A stretch of 64,000 nt of DNA from Pseudomonas sp. ATCC 13867. GTDB lineage: Bacteria > Pseudomonadota > Gammaproteobacteria > Pseudomonadales > Pseudomonadaceae. The stretch spans positions 4,037,001 through 4,101,000 of the forward strand of contig NC_020829.1 of the NCBI RefSeq assembly GCF_000349845.1. Reading direction: 5' to 3'. The notes under the pieces are model-generated. The model was not told where the DNA came from. It was given only the letters and a program-made list of their open reading frames with translations, and made no database searches. Positions 8,981 to 18,045 of the stretch are shown piece by piece. A program made the translations under genes and the position numbers. The stretch's first letter is position 1. Each line of letters begins with the position of its first letter.

Positions 8981-9910
8981 TCAGAGCACTCCCGGAATCA
9001 GGATGAGCGCCAGCCACAGCAGCACGCCCTGGCGCACCAGGGCCAGCGCGCGCCAGATGTCCGCCGCGCTCGGCGCCGGGCCTTCGCCCAGTTGCGGACG
9101 TTCATGCAGCGCGCCGTGGTAGCGCGCCGCACCGCCCAGCGCGACACCCAGGGCGCCGGCACCGGCGGCCATCACCGGGCCGGCGTTGGGGCTGTCCCAT
9201 TGCGGCGCCTGCGTGCGCCAGCAGCGCAGTGCCAGGCGGGTCTGCCCGAGCAGCGCGTAGGTCAGCGCCACCAGTCGCGCCGGGATGTAATTGAGCACAT
9301 CGTCGATCTTCGCCGCCGCCCAGCCGAAGCGTTCGAAGCGCGCGTTGCGATAACCCCACATCGCATCGAGGGTATTGCTCAGCCGATACAGCACCACGCC
9401 CGGAGCGCCGGCCACGGCGAACCAGAACAGCGCGGCGAACACCGCGTCGCTGCCGTTCTCCAGCACCGACTCGGTGGCCGCGCGGGCCACGGCGGTCTCG
9501 TCCAGCGCGGAGGTTTCGCGGCTGACCATGCAACCCACGCGCAGACGCGCTTCGTTCAGATCGCCGCCGCGCAATGCCAGGGCCACCGGTTCGGCGTGCT
9601 CACCCAGGCTGCGCAGGCCCAGCGCGGCATACAGGGCGAGCGCCTGGACCAGCCAGCCGACCTGGGGCAGCAGGCTCAGCAACCCTGCGATCAAGGTCAG
9701 CGGAATGACCGCGAGCACCCAGGCGGTAACGCCATGACTGCGCCAGCCCAGACCGGGCGTGTCGGCCGCCGCATCCGTGCGCGATCGATTGAAGCGCCGC
9801 TCCAGTCGATCGGCGAAGCGCCCGAAGGCCACCAGCGGGTGCCAGCGCTTCGGCTCGCCCAGCAGCGCGTCCAGCGCCACCCCGAGCACACTCAACAGCG
9901 CCAGGCTCAT
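8981..9910 (-). CDS. cobD: Adenosylcobinamide-phosphate synthase (CbiB type)
   Basis: This 309-residue integral membrane protein (CbiB in Salmonella) amidates adenosylcobyric acid with aminopropanol (phosphate) to make adenosylcobinamide (phosphate). Family landmarks are [23 protein letters not shown] at the N-terminus, with several membrane helices. The central block runs from [20 protein letters not shown] through [20 protein letters not shown], and [21 protein letters not shown] follows. The start overlaps the bluB stop (ATGA). It acts with cobC, the next gene, which supplies its linker substrate. Confidence 0.95.
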   Translation of the reverse strand: MSLALLSVLGVALDALLGEPKRWHPLVAFGRFADRLERRFNRSRTDAAADTPGLGWRSHGVTAWVLAVIPLTLIAGLLSLLPQVGWLVQALALYAALGLRSLGEHAEPVALALRGGDLNEARLRVGCMVSRETSALDETAVARAATESVLENGSDAVFAALFWFAVAGAPGVVLYRLSNTLDAMWGYRNARFERFGWAAAKIDDVLNYIPARLVALTYALLGQTRLALRCWRTQAPQWDSPNAGPVMAAGAGALGVALGGAARYHGALHERPQLGEGPAPSAADIWRALALVRQGVLLWLALILIPGVL

Positions 9911-10557
9911 GGCTGCTCCCCCCAGTGGTTCTCGAACAGCAGCTCGCCGAGCGGGCGCGGCTGCCGCCAGCCCTCCAGGGCCAGCATCGGCGCCGGGTAG
10001 AACTCGCTCACCGGCCCGAGGCAGATCACCGCCACCGCTTCGGCCCCGACGGGCAGGCCGAGCAGTTCGCCCAAGGCGGCCGGGTCGAACAACGACACCC
10101 AACCCATGCCCAGGCCCTCCGCGCGGGAGGCGAGCCAGAGGTTCTGGAGGGCGCAGGCCAGCGAGGCCAGGTCCATCTGCGGCAGCGTGCGGCGGCCGAA
10201 CACATGCGCCTCGCGGCCGTCCATCAGCGCGGCGACCAGCACTTCGGCGCAGTCGAGCACCCCCTCCACCTTCAGCCGCATGAATTCGGCGGAGCGTTCG
10301 CCCAACGCCTCGGCGGTGCGCACACGTTCGTCCTCCACCAGTTGGTGGATCGACTGGCGCAACGCCCTGGCGGTGATACGGATGAACCGCCACGGCTGCA
10401 TCAGGCCGACGCTGGGCGCCTGATGGGCGGCCTCCAGCAGACGGGCAAGCAGCTCGGGCGCCACCTCGCCGCCGCTGAAGTGGCGCATGTCGCGGCGCTC
10501 GGCAATGGCGCGGTAGAGCGCGGCGCGTTCTTCAAGGCTGTAGGCGTGCTGAGTCAT
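9907..10557 (-). CDS. bluB: 5,6-dimethylbenzimidazole synthase
   Basis: BluB is a flavin-destructase of the nitroreductase fold that converts reduced FMN and oxygen into 5,6-dimethylbenzimidazole, the lower B12 ligand. The 216 residues show the BluB hallmarks: [38 protein letters not shown] at the N-terminus (given in part), the [20 protein letters not shown] segment and [12 protein letters not shown]. Its presence between cobB and cobD shows an aerobic, oxygen-dependent route to DMB. It lies 6 bp after cobB, with ATGA coupling to cobD. Confidence 0.95.
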   Translation of the reverse strand: MTQHAYSLEERAALYRAIAERRDMRHFSGGEVAPELLARLLEAAHQAPSVGLMQPWRFIRITARALRQSIHQLVEDERVRTAEALGERSAEFMRLKVEGVLDCAEVLVAALMDGREAHVFGRRTLPQMDLASLACALQNLWLASRAEGLGMGWVSLFDPAALGELLGLPVGAEAVAVICLGPVSEFYPAPMLALEGWRQPRPLGELLFENHWGEQP

Positions 10558-10563
10558 GGTCGG

Positions 10564-11859
10564 TCATGGTCGAAACAGGGCCACCGCGGCGTCCGGAGCG
10601 GACGGCAGGTAGAAGTGGATGTAGGACGCGGTAAGCCGGCCACGACGGAACACCGCCTCGGCCACCGGTTTGTCGTTCGGACAGACGCCACGGGCCAGCG
10701 GTGGTTCCGGGCTGTCCAGCAGCGAATGGTGGAAGGTGTGGCCGCGCAGCGTGCCTTCGGGCAGCGCCACGGCCTGCAGCGCCAGTGCCGCCAGGCGCTT
10801 CTGCAGGCGTGCCTCGCCGGGCAGCAGGCCGAGCAGTTCGGCGCGTACGCCATCCACGTCGGCCAGCGCGTCGAGCAGATAGAGCATGCCCCCGCACTCG
10901 GCGAGGATCGGCTTTCCCGCGTCATGGTGAGCACGGATCGCCTGGGACATGGAGAGGTTTTCCGCCAGCGCGCGCAGGTGCAATTCCGGGTAGCCGCCGG
11001 GCAGGTAGAGGCTGTCCACCGCAGGCAGCGCCTTGTCGCACAATGGCGAGAAGAACACCAGCTCGGCCCCCAGTGCGCGCAGCAGATCGAGGTTCGCCTG
11101 GTAGAGGAAGGCGAAGGCGTTGTCCCGCGCCACGCCGATCCGCACGCCGTCGAGACGACCGAGCGCGGCGCGCGGCCCGGCTGCCGCGAAGCACACCGGC
11201 GCCGGCAGCTCGGTACTGGCGCTGGCGGCCAGGGCATCGGCGGCGGCGTCCAGGCGGGCGTCGAGGTCGGCCAGTTCGTCGGCCTGCACCAGGCCCAGGT
11301 GACGGCTGGGCAGTTCCACCTCGGTGTCGCGCGGCAGCGCGCCATACCAGCGGATCCATTCCGGCAGGCTGTCGCGCACCAGGTCGCGGTGGCGCTGGCT
11401 GCCGATGCGGTTGGCGAGCACGCCGGAGAATGGCAGGTCGCTCTGGTAGGTAGCCATGCCGACCGCCAGCGCGCCGAAGGTCTGGGCCATCGACTGGCCG
11501 TTGATCACCGCCATCACCGGCACGTCGAAGCGGCGGGCGAGATCGGCCGCCGAGGGCGAACCGTCGAACAGCCCCATCACGCCTTCGATCAGGATCAGGT
11601 CGGCCTCGCCGGCGGCTTCCCAAAGCAACCGCCGGCTCTCGTCCTCGCCGACCATCCACAGGTCCAACTGGTAGACCGGCGCGCCGCTGGCGCGGGCGAG
11701 GATCATCGGGTCGAGGAAATCCGGCCCGCACTTGAACACCCGCACCTGGCGTCCAAGGCGCGTGTGCAGGCGTGCCAAGGCGGCGGTCACGGTGGTCTTG
11801 CCCTGGCCGGAGGCCGGGGCGGCGATCAGGAGTGCGGGGCACTGACGGGAGTCGGACAT
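10564..11859 (-). CDS. cobB: Cobyrinate (hydrogenobyrinate) a,c-diamide synthase
   Basis: This glutamine-dependent amidotransferase of 431 residues amidates side chains a and c of the corrin ring. The N-terminal ATP-binding domain has APASGQGKTTV at residues 14-24, and KCGPDFLDP follows near 45. The C-terminal triad glutaminase has its Cys in ILAECGGMLYLLDAL and the terminal HHSLLDS and SYIHFYLPS segments. The start MSDSRQCPALLIAAPASG is chosen because only about 10 residues normally precede the P-loop; the frame extends to 11934 into cobO. No cobN-type chelatase is in the window; it may be encoded elsewhere. Confidence 0.95.
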   Translation of the reverse strand: MSDSRQCPALLIAAPASGQGKTTVTAALARLHTRLGRQVRVFKCGPDFLDPMILARASGAPVYQLDLWMVGEDESRRLLWEAAGEADLILIEGVMGLFDGSPSAADLARRFDVPVMAVINGQSMAQTFGALAVGMATYQSDLPFSGVLANRIGSQRHRDLVRDSLPEWIRWYGALPRDTEVELPSRHLGLVQADELADLDARLDAAADALAASASTELPAPVCFAAAGPRAALGRLDGVRIGVARDNAFAFLYQANLDLLRALGAELVFFSPLCDKALPAVDSLYLPGGYPELHLRALAENLSMSQAIRAHHDAGKPILAECGGMLYLLDALADVDGVRAELLGLLPGEARLQKRLAALALQAVALPEGTLRGHTFHHSLLDSPEPPLARGVCPNDKPVAEAVFRRGRLTASYIHFYLPSAPDAAVALFRP

Positions 11860-11887
11860 CAGGTGCGTTCCGGCACGACGGCAGCCA

Positions 11888-12499
11888 TCAGAACTCCACC
11901 CCTTTCTGCGCCTTGATCCCGGCCTTGAAGGCATGCTTCACCAGGCCCATCTCGGTCACGGTGTCGGCCGCCTCGACCATCGCCGGCAGCACGCCACGCC
12001 CGGTGGCGACCACATGCTGCATCGGTGGACGGGCGGCGATGTCGGCGAGCACGCTGTCCAGCGCCAGGTAACCGTGCTTGAGGGCGATGTTCACCTCGTC
12101 CAGCACCACCAGGCCGACCTGCGGATCGCCCAGCAACTGGCGGGCGACGTCCCAGGCCTCGCGGGCCTTGGCGATGTCGCGCTGGCGGTCCTGGGTCTCC
12201 CAGGTGAAGCCCTCGCCCATCACGTGGTAGCTGACCTCTTCGGGGAAACGCCGGAAGAAGGCCTCCTCGCCGGTGGTGGCGGCGCCCTTGATGAACTGCA
12301 CCACGCCCACCTTCATGCCGTGGCCCAAGGCGCGGGCGACCATGCCGAAGGCCGAGCTGCTCTTGCCCTTGCCGTTGCCGCTGTGGACCAGGAACACACC
12401 ACGCTCGCCCTGGGCCTGGGCGATCTTCTCGTCGACCACGGTTTTCTTGCGCTGCATGCGCGAACGGTGGCGTTCGTCCTTTTCCGGGGATTCGCTCAT
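11888..12499 (-). CDS. cobO: Cob(I)yrinic acid a,c-diamide adenosyltransferase
   Basis: CobO (BtuR/CobA type) transfers the 5'-deoxyadenosyl group from ATP to Co(I) corrinoids. It has 203 residues. The P-loop SGNGKGKS is at residues 40-47, followed by SSAFGMVARALGHGMKVGVV; VVLDEVNIAL is the Walker B-like segment. The ATG at 12499 is preferred over an in-frame start at 12517 because a ggagag Shine-Dalgarno sits 5-8 bp upstream. It follows btuB by 14 bp, so corrinoid uptake and adenosylation share one transcript. Confidence 0.95.
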   Translation of the reverse strand: MSESPEKDERHRSRMQRKKTVVDEKIAQAQGERGVFLVHSGNGKGKSSSAFGMVARALGHGMKVGVVQFIKGAATTGEEAFFRRFPEEVSYHVMGEGFTWETQDRQRDIAKAREAWDVARQLLGDPQVGLVVLDEVNIALKHGYLALDSVLADIAARPPMQHVVATGRGVLPAMVEAADTVTEMGLVKHAFKAGIKAQKGVEF

Positions 12500-12513
12500 C
12501 GGTCTCTCTCCTC

Positions 12514-14358
12514 TCAAAGGGCCTGGTAGCGCACGCCGAAGAGTACGGCGCGGCCGGGCTGCTCATAGCCCAGGGTGGTCTGGTAATCGGCGTCGAACAG
12601 GTTGCTCAGGCGCGCCTGCAGACGCCACTCCGGGTTCAGTCGATACTCGCCGCGCAGGTCCAGGGTAGCGAAGCCGCCCAGGCGATTGCGGTTGGCCAGG
12701 TCATCGTAGCGGCGGCCTTCGGCGTGCAGGCTGGCGCCCAGGCTCAGCGCGTCGAGGCGCCGGTCGAGGTCCAGGTTGAACAACTGCCGGGCGCGGCGCG
12801 GCAGGTCGTTGCCACGGTTGCCGCTGGCGCGGCTTTCCGGGTCGAGCAGGCTGGCGTTGGCGTTCCACACCCAGTCCCGCCACTGGCTGCCCAGCTGCAG
12901 TTCGACACCGCGGATGCGCGCCTGGTCGATATTGTCCGGCGCACGCAATGCCGAGTCGTAGGCGATCAGGTCGTCGATCGCCGTGCGGTACAGGTTCACC
13001 GCCCAGTGGCCCCAGCCGTGGCGACCGTCCACGCCGAGTTCGACGCTGCGCGAGGTTTCCGCATCCAGGTCGGGGTTGCCGTAGCCAGGGTAATAGAGTT
13101 CGTTGAAGGTCGGCGCCTTGAACGCCGTACCGTAGCTGGCGAAGGCCCGTACGGCGTCGGTCAGCGCGTAGCCCCAGGCGAGGTTGCCGGTGTTGCGGCT
13201 GCCGAACTGCTGGTTGTCGTCGTGGCGCAGGCTCAGTTGCCAGTCATGCCGCCCCGCGCTGCCCAGGTACTGGGCGAAGGTGCCGCGGTTGTCGCGGGAG
13301 GTCAACGCATAGTCGGTGGAACTGCTTAGTTCATCCTGCTGCCAGTCGTAGCCCAGGGTCAGGGTGTGGCCGGGCGCGAGGTCCAGGTCGTTCTGCCAGG
13401 ACGCGGTGTCGCGACGGCTGTCGAAGCGCGAGTAGAAGGCACCGTCCTGGTAGGCATCGGACTTGTCCTCGCTGCGCCCGGCGGACAGGCTCACCCGCCA
13501 GGGCTCCAGCGGCGCGAAGCGCGCGCGGCCGCCGATCACCCGCTGCACGCCATCGTTGTAGGCATCGAAGCCCTGGGTGCGGCGGCTGTTCACCGTGTCG
13601 AAGTCGTTGTGCGAATCGGTTTGCAGCAGGCTGCCGTCCAGCTCCAGGCCGTTGTCGAAACGGTAGCCGGCACGCAGCGAACCGGACAGGTTGCGGTAGC
13701 CGTCGCGGTCCGGCTCATGGCCGCTGGCACCGTTGGCCTTGGCGTCGATGCCAGCGGTATCCAGGCTCGATACGCCGAGGGCGAACCAGCCGCGACCGTT
13801 GCCGGCCGAGGCTCCGGCGCTGCCTTCGTAGGTGCTCTGGCTACCCGCCCCGGCGTAGACCCAGGGCTTGAAGCCCGGCTCCAGTGCCTGTCGGGTGAAG
13901 ATCTGGATCACCCCGCCGATGGCCTCGGAACCGTACAGACTGGAACGCGGCCCGCGCACCACTTCGATGCGCTCGATCAGCGCCACCGGCAAGTCCTGCA
14001 AGGACGCACCGCCGGACGAAACCGAGCCGGCCTTGATGCCGTCGATCAGCACCAGCACATGGTCGGATTCGCTGCCGCGCAGGTAGAGGCTGGTGGCCTT
14101 GCCGGGGCCGCCGTTGCTGGCCAGGGAAATCCCCGGCAGCCGCCGCAGCAGGTCGGGCACCGATTGCGCCTGGCTGCGCTCGATGTCGGCGCGGTCCAGC
14201 ACGCTGACCGAAGCGAGCGTCTGCTCGGCGCGGCGCTCGGTGCGCGTGGCGGTCACCAGTTGATCGTCGAGCACCAGCGGCGCTTCGTCCGCCGCCAGGC
14301 CGATGCAGGAGAAGCCGCCCAGCGCCAGGGCTGTCGGCCAATAGAGGAAATGCTTCAC
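12514..14358 (-). CDS. btuB: TonB-dependent cobalamin outer-membrane receptor
   Basis: This 614-residue ligand-gated outer-membrane beta-barrel imports corrinoids with TonB energy. A signal peptide (about 22 residues ending in GLAAD) is followed by a TonB-box-like LDDQLVTATRTE. The plug domain contains VPDLLRRLPGISLASNGGPG and IERIEVVRGPRSSLYGSEAIGG (in part), and the protein ends in the barrel signature GVRYQAL with an aromatic near the C-terminus. The start is GTG (GTGAAGCAT) with a ggag about 9 bp upstream. A full cobalamin riboswitch lies in the leader. It is the first gene of the cobalamin operon. Confidence 0.95.
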   Translation of the reverse strand: MKHFLYWPTALALGGFSCIGLAADEAPLVLDDQLVTATRTERRAEQTLASVSVLDRADIERSQAQSVPDLLRRLPGISLASNGGPGKATSLYLRGSESDHVLVLIDGIKAGSVSSGGASLQDLPVALIERIEVVRGPRSSLYGSEAIGGVIQIFTRQALEPGFKPWVYAGAGSQSTYEGSAGASAGNGRGWFALGVSSLDTAGIDAKANGASGHEPDRDGYRNLSGSLRAGYRFDNGLELDGSLLQTDSHNDFDTVNSRRTQGFDAYNDGVQRVIGGRARFAPLEPWRVSLSAGRSEDKSDAYQDGAFYSRFDSRRDTASWQNDLDLAPGHTLTLGYDWQQDELSSSTDYALTSRDNRGTFAQYLGSAGRHDWQLSLRHDDNQQFGSRNTGNLAWGYALTDAVRAFASYGTAFKAPTFNELYYPGYGNPDLDAETSRSVELGVDGRHGWGHWAVNLYRTAIDDLIAYDSALRAPDNIDQARIRGVELQLGSQWRDWVWNANASLLDPESRASGNRGNDLPRRARQLFNLDLDRRLDALSLGASLHAEGRRYDDLANRNRLGGFATLDLRGEYRLNPEWRLQARLSNLFDADYQTTLGYEQPGRAVLFGVRYQAL

Positions 14359-14479
14359 GTGAACTCACTCCGCCGCTCTCACCCGCGCGGCTCTGACCGA
14401 AAAAGGCAGGCGGAGGACGGTAGCGCCCCGGCGGTCGATCCGCCGGAACGCTCGACAGCGCCCACCGCGATGCCATGAC

Positions 14480-14692
14480 ATGCAGCAGGCCGGTCTCCGG
14501 GCTTGCGAGTGGGCCGTGACAGGCTCCTGAAACCGCGCCTTCCCATGCCGATGGCACAGTGGCGGAATGCGGTTCGATGCTCGCTTACCGTTGCGGGGGC
14601 AGCGCCGGACTGGTCGGACCGCGAGGTCGGACTTCACCGGCTTCCCTGTTTCACCCCCGACTTGCACCGGGGGCACCTGAAGCAGGCGCGCA
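14480..14692 (-). promoter_or_regulatory. Cobalamin (B12) riboswitch in the btuB leader
   Basis: Read on the minus strand, the region shows the conserved blocks in order: aggtgcccccggtg at the 5' end (about 14692), gggaagccggtgaa, gctgccccgcaacggtaa, the B12 box gccactgtg with gggaaggcg, and cccggagaccggcctgctgc at the 3' end (about 14482). This matches the class I adenosylcobalamin riboswitch. About 120 nt separate it from the btuB start. It should lower expression of btuB and the biosynthetic genes when coenzyme B12 is plentiful. Confidence 0.95.
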
Positions 14693-14717
14693 GCTTAGTG
14701 GCTGTCGCCAGCCACGG

Positions 14718-16763
14718 TCAATTGCGGCGGCCTGTCGCTCCCAGGGTGACGAAGCGCACCGGTGCGTCGGCCGCAGCCTCCCGGCACCAGCGCAACCAGA
14801 TCGAGCGCAATTGGCCGACGGCGGCCCGTGCCCGGCGGCGCTGGCCTTCCTCCAGCCAGCGATTGCCCTGCAACGCAGCCGACAGCGCCTCCTCGACTCC
14901 ATCCAGCGCATGCTCCCGGTCGTTACGCGGCCCGCCGTCGAGCAGCAACTGCCGCAACCGCGCCAGATAAGAGTCCCGCGCGCGCCGCAGCGGCCCCCGC
15001 GCCGTGCCCAGGCTGTCGCGCAGGAACAGCAGTTCGTCCGCCAACGCCAGGCCGAACAGCCCTCCCCGCCATTGGGCGCGGCGTTCCCGCGGCAGGCCGT
15101 CCTGGTATTGCACCAGGCGCAGCAGGCGGTCGGCGCTGCGCCCGTCGAACCAGGCCTCCAGCCTGGGCAGCGGGCCACGAGTCAGCCGTGCCAGGTCGGC
15201 CAGCAGTGCGCCGAGCACTCGCCGGTAGTGGCGGCGCCCCGGCCGCAGCTCCACCAGGTTGAACACCAGCACCGCGAACCCCACGCCCAGCACCGTCGCC
15301 AACGCCGAATTGAGGAAGTGGTCGAGGTCGTAGACCATCTGGTTGCTCGGCCCCACGTTCTTCACGAAGAAGATGCAGAAGGCCGATGCCATTGCGGCGA
15401 TGGCCGGCCGCGTCGTGCACAGCGCCGCGATGAACAGCGGTATGCCGAGTACGCTGTAGAGCGCCGTGAATCCTTCGCATCGCGGCAGGATCACCAGCAC
15501 GGCAACCGCCGCCACGGGAATCGAGAGGAGGATGCCGCGCAGGAAGTTCAGGCCCGCGCCGGCTGGCTCGTCACGGCTGGCGAACAGGCTCAGCACCACA
15601 CCGGTGATGGAAACCGCGCCCAGGCCGCTGGGCCAGGCACTGACCACCCAGAACCCCGCCACGCAGAGAAATGCCAGGGCGCTGCGCAGGCCGAACAGCA
15701 GCCCGCGCTCGACGTCCCGGTGCCAGACGATCAGCGCCGGCGCCTCGCGTGTCGCTTCACCGTAAAGCAGTACTTCCAGGCTGCGCCGGGATTGCCGGCC
15801 CCGATCCAGCACCGCCAGCAGAGATTCCAGGTAATCGCGCTCCTGTGCACCTACGACGTTCTCCAGCGCACCGAGCAGATGCTCCCGGCAGGCGGTGAAG
15901 TCGGGCTGTTGCGCATTCTCCAGGCACTTGCGCACCTGCTCGCGCCAGGGGCGCACGGCCAGCTCGACGGCGGCGTCGAGCAACCGTCCCTCCCGCGCAA
16001 CCCGGCGCGCGGCGCGCAGCAGGCCGAGCAGGGCGGCATTGAGCCCACGCAACGCAGGCACTCGCCGACGCCCCGTCGGACCTTCGAACCACGCCTGCTC
16101 CTGCCGCCCATCCAGCTCCAGAATGCTGCCCAGGGTAGCGATCAGCGCCGCGTGTTCATCGGTGCCCAGCATTTCCGCGGACGCCGCCTTCAGCGTCGAC
16201 GACCAGACCTTGCGCGCCTGCTCGAGCAACTGCTGCTCCGTGCTGCGCGGCCACAGCAGCACGCTGACCAGGGAAGCACAGGCAATGCCCAGGCCGATCT
16301 CCGAACAGCGGGCCACGGCCTGGTCGAAGACCATCAGCGGCGCGGCCGAGGCTGGCAGGGCAACGATCGCGGCGGTATAGCCGGCCAGCACGAAGCCGTA
16401 GGACGAGAAATTGCGCAGCATCGACGCCCCGGCGGTGCAGAACGCCAGCCATAGCGCCATCGCCAGCAGGAACGGCAAGGGCGCCTGCCCCAGCCAGGCG
16501 ACCAGGGCCACCGACATGGCCGCCCCCGTCAGCGTGCCAAGCAGGCGGAACACGCTCTTGGCCAGCACCATGCCGCTCAACGGCTGGCTGACCACGAACA
16601 CCGTGACCAGCGCCCATTGCGGCTGCTGCAACTGGAAGACGAACGCCAGGTAGAGAGCGATCCCGCCCGCCAGCACCGCCTTGATGGCGAACTGCAGATC
16701 GACCACCCGGGGGCGTAAGATGGCCTGGGCGAATGCAGACAACGAAGGAGGCAGAGCAGGCAT
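14718..16763 (-). CDS. FUSC-family inner-membrane exporter, copy 1
   Basis: This 681-residue protein has the duplicated FUSC/AaeB layout: an N-terminal membrane block (QFAIKAVLAGGIALYLAFVF, PQWALVTVFVVSQPLSGMVL) and a cytoplasmic linker of about 180 residues. A second membrane block follows (LLFGLRSALAFLCVAGFWVV onward), then a C-terminal cytoplasmic tail. Relatives such as AaeB and YdhK export aromatic or hydrophobic weak acids with a membrane fusion partner. No fusion partner gene adjoins this copy; its paralogue at 59.3-61.3 kb has one. A SlyA-type palindrome is 40 bp upstream. The substrate is unknown. Confidence 0.9.
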   Translation of the reverse strand: MPALPPSLSAFAQAILRPRVVDLQFAIKAVLAGGIALYLAFVFQLQQPQWALVTVFVVSQPLSGMVLAKSVFRLLGTLTGAAMSVALVAWLGQAPLPFLLAMALWLAFCTAGASMLRNFSSYGFVLAGYTAAIVALPASAAPLMVFDQAVARCSEIGLGIACASLVSVLLWPRSTEQQLLEQARKVWSSTLKAASAEMLGTDEHAALIATLGSILELDGRQEQAWFEGPTGRRRVPALRGLNAALLGLLRAARRVAREGRLLDAAVELAVRPWREQVRKCLENAQQPDFTACREHLLGALENVVGAQERDYLESLLAVLDRGRQSRRSLEVLLYGEATREAPALIVWHRDVERGLLFGLRSALAFLCVAGFWVVSAWPSGLGAVSITGVVLSLFASRDEPAGAGLNFLRGILLSIPVAAVAVLVILPRCEGFTALYSVLGIPLFIAALCTTRPAIAAMASAFCIFFVKNVGPSNQMVYDLDHFLNSALATVLGVGFAVLVFNLVELRPGRRHYRRVLGALLADLARLTRGPLPRLEAWFDGRSADRLLRLVQYQDGLPRERRAQWRGGLFGLALADELLFLRDSLGTARGPLRRARDSYLARLRQLLLDGGPRNDREHALDGVEEALSAALQGNRWLEEGQRRRARAAVGQLRSIWLRWCREAAADAPVRFVTLGATGRRN

Positions 16764-16802
16764 GGCAAGACCACCGGCAGGAAACCGACCGGGCGAATTT
16801 TA

Positions 16803-16816
16803 GTTAGCTTGCTAAC
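16803..16816. promoter_or_regulatory. SlyA/MarR-type operator upstream of FUSC copy 1
   Basis: The 14-bp sequence gttagcttgctaac is palindromic apart from its two central bases. It matches the published SlyA consensus TTAGCAAGCTAA read on the other strand. It lies 40-53 bp upstream of the FUSC start and recurs upstream of the second FUSC gene (61390-61402). Confidence 0.6.
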
Positions 16817-16896
16817 AAAGTCCAGAAATATCCCGTTACGAGAACCAGGCCCACCCGACGAATGGCTCCATCGAAGAACTTCGCTAGACTCCCTGC

Positions 16897-18045
16897 ATGA
16901 TCGCGCCCGCTCAAGCCGGCCAGCTTCGGCTGGACTCATCCGCCACCCAGACACTGCTGCACGTCAGCGGCGACTGGACGCTCGCCCATTTCACCAGCCT
17001 GCAGCAACAGATGCGCGGGCTGGCTGAGCAGCGACAGAACATCGCCACCCTCGACTTCAGCGAACTCGGCGCCCTCGACACCGCCGGCGCCGCGCTGCTC
17101 GCCGAAGTCATCGGCGGCGCGCGGATGAGCCAGCTCGAGCAGATCGCCCGCAACCTGCCGCCCGAGCGCCAGGCGCTGCTGCGCACCGTGGGCGGCGCCA
17201 TCACCCAGTGCCGGCTCGATGAAAAGGCACCGCCACCGGGCAACGCGCTGGTCGACATACTCGAACGCATCGGCATCGCCACCGTCACCTTCTGGGATCA
17301 CCTGGTCGGCGTTCTCGGCTTCATCGGCCTGACCCTGCAGACGCTGATGCGCAGCCTGCTGCGGCCTCGCCGCTGGCGCATCACCTCGCTGGCCGCGCAC
17401 ATGGAACAGACCGGCCTGGACGCCGTGCCCATCGTCGCCCTGCTGACCTTCATGGTCGGCGCGGTGGTGGCCTTCCTCGGCGCCACGGTGCTGCAGAAGT
17501 TCGGCGCGGCGATCTACACCGTCGACCTGGTGGGCTTCTCCTTCCTTCGCGAATTCGGCGTGCTGCTCACCGCCATCCTCCTGGCGGGCCGTACCGCCAG
17601 CGCCTTCACCGCGCAGATCGGCTCGATGAAGGCCAACCAGGAGATCGACGCCATCCAGGCCCAGGGCCTGGATCCGGTGGAGCTGCTGGTCCTGCCCCGG
17701 GTGCTCGCACTGCTGCTGGCCCTGCCGCTGCTGACCTTCCTGGCGATGATCGCCGGCATCTTCGGCGGCGGCGTGGTCTGCGCCCTGAGCCTGGACATCT
17801 CGCCGCGCATGTTCCTCTACATGCTGCAGAACGACATCGCCGTGCAGCACTTCCTGGTGGGCATCGTCAAAGCCCCGGTGTTCGCCTTCATCATCGCCGT
17901 GATCGGTTGCCTGGAAGGCTTCCGCGTCAGCGGCAGCGCACAGTCGGTGGGCGAACACACCACCTCCGCCGTAGTCCAGTCGATCTTCGTGGTGATCCTG
18001 CTGGACGCCATGTTCGCGCTGTTCTTCATGGAGATGGGCTGGTGA
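16897..18045 (+). CDS. MlaE-type ABC permease with N-terminal STAS-like domain
   Basis: This 382-residue permease belongs to an MCE-type lipid transporter. Residues 1-100 look like a STAS/MlaB-like domain (LLHVSGDWTLAHFTSL, IATLDFSELGALDTAGAALL), and the MlaE permease domain follows. Its landmarks are VALLTFMVGAVVAFLGATVL, FLREFGVLLTAILLAGRTAS and the EIDAIQAQGLDPVELLVLPR coupling segment. Fusing MlaB and MlaE functions in one chain is known in related PqiA/MlaE sets. It heads a four-gene operon of permease, ATPase, MCE protein and lipoprotein, and probably moves phospholipid or another lipid between the membranes. Confidence 0.9.
   Translation: MIAPAQAGQLRLDSSATQTLLHVSGDWTLAHFTSLQQQMRGLAEQRQNIATLDFSELGALDTAGAALLAEVIGGARMSQLEQIARNLPPERQALLRTVGGAITQCRLDEKAPPPGNALVDILERIGIATVTFWDHLVGVLGFIGLTLQTLMRSLLRPRRWRITSLAAHMEQTGLDAVPIVALLTFMVGAVVAFLGATVLQKFGAAIYTVDLVGFSFLREFGVLLTAILLAGRTASAFTAQIGSMKANQEIDAIQAQGLDPVELLVLPRVLALLLALPLLTFLAMIAGIFGGGVVCALSLDISPRMFLYMLQNDIAVQHFLVGIVKAPVFAFIIAVIGCLEGFRVSGSAQSVGEHTTSAVVQSIFVVILLDAMFALFFMEMGW

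Noticed and set aside
13366..14478. Plus-strand frame opposite btuB
   Set aside because: It is an antisense shadow, Ala/Gly/Arg/Gln-rich, that would also run into the riboswitch.
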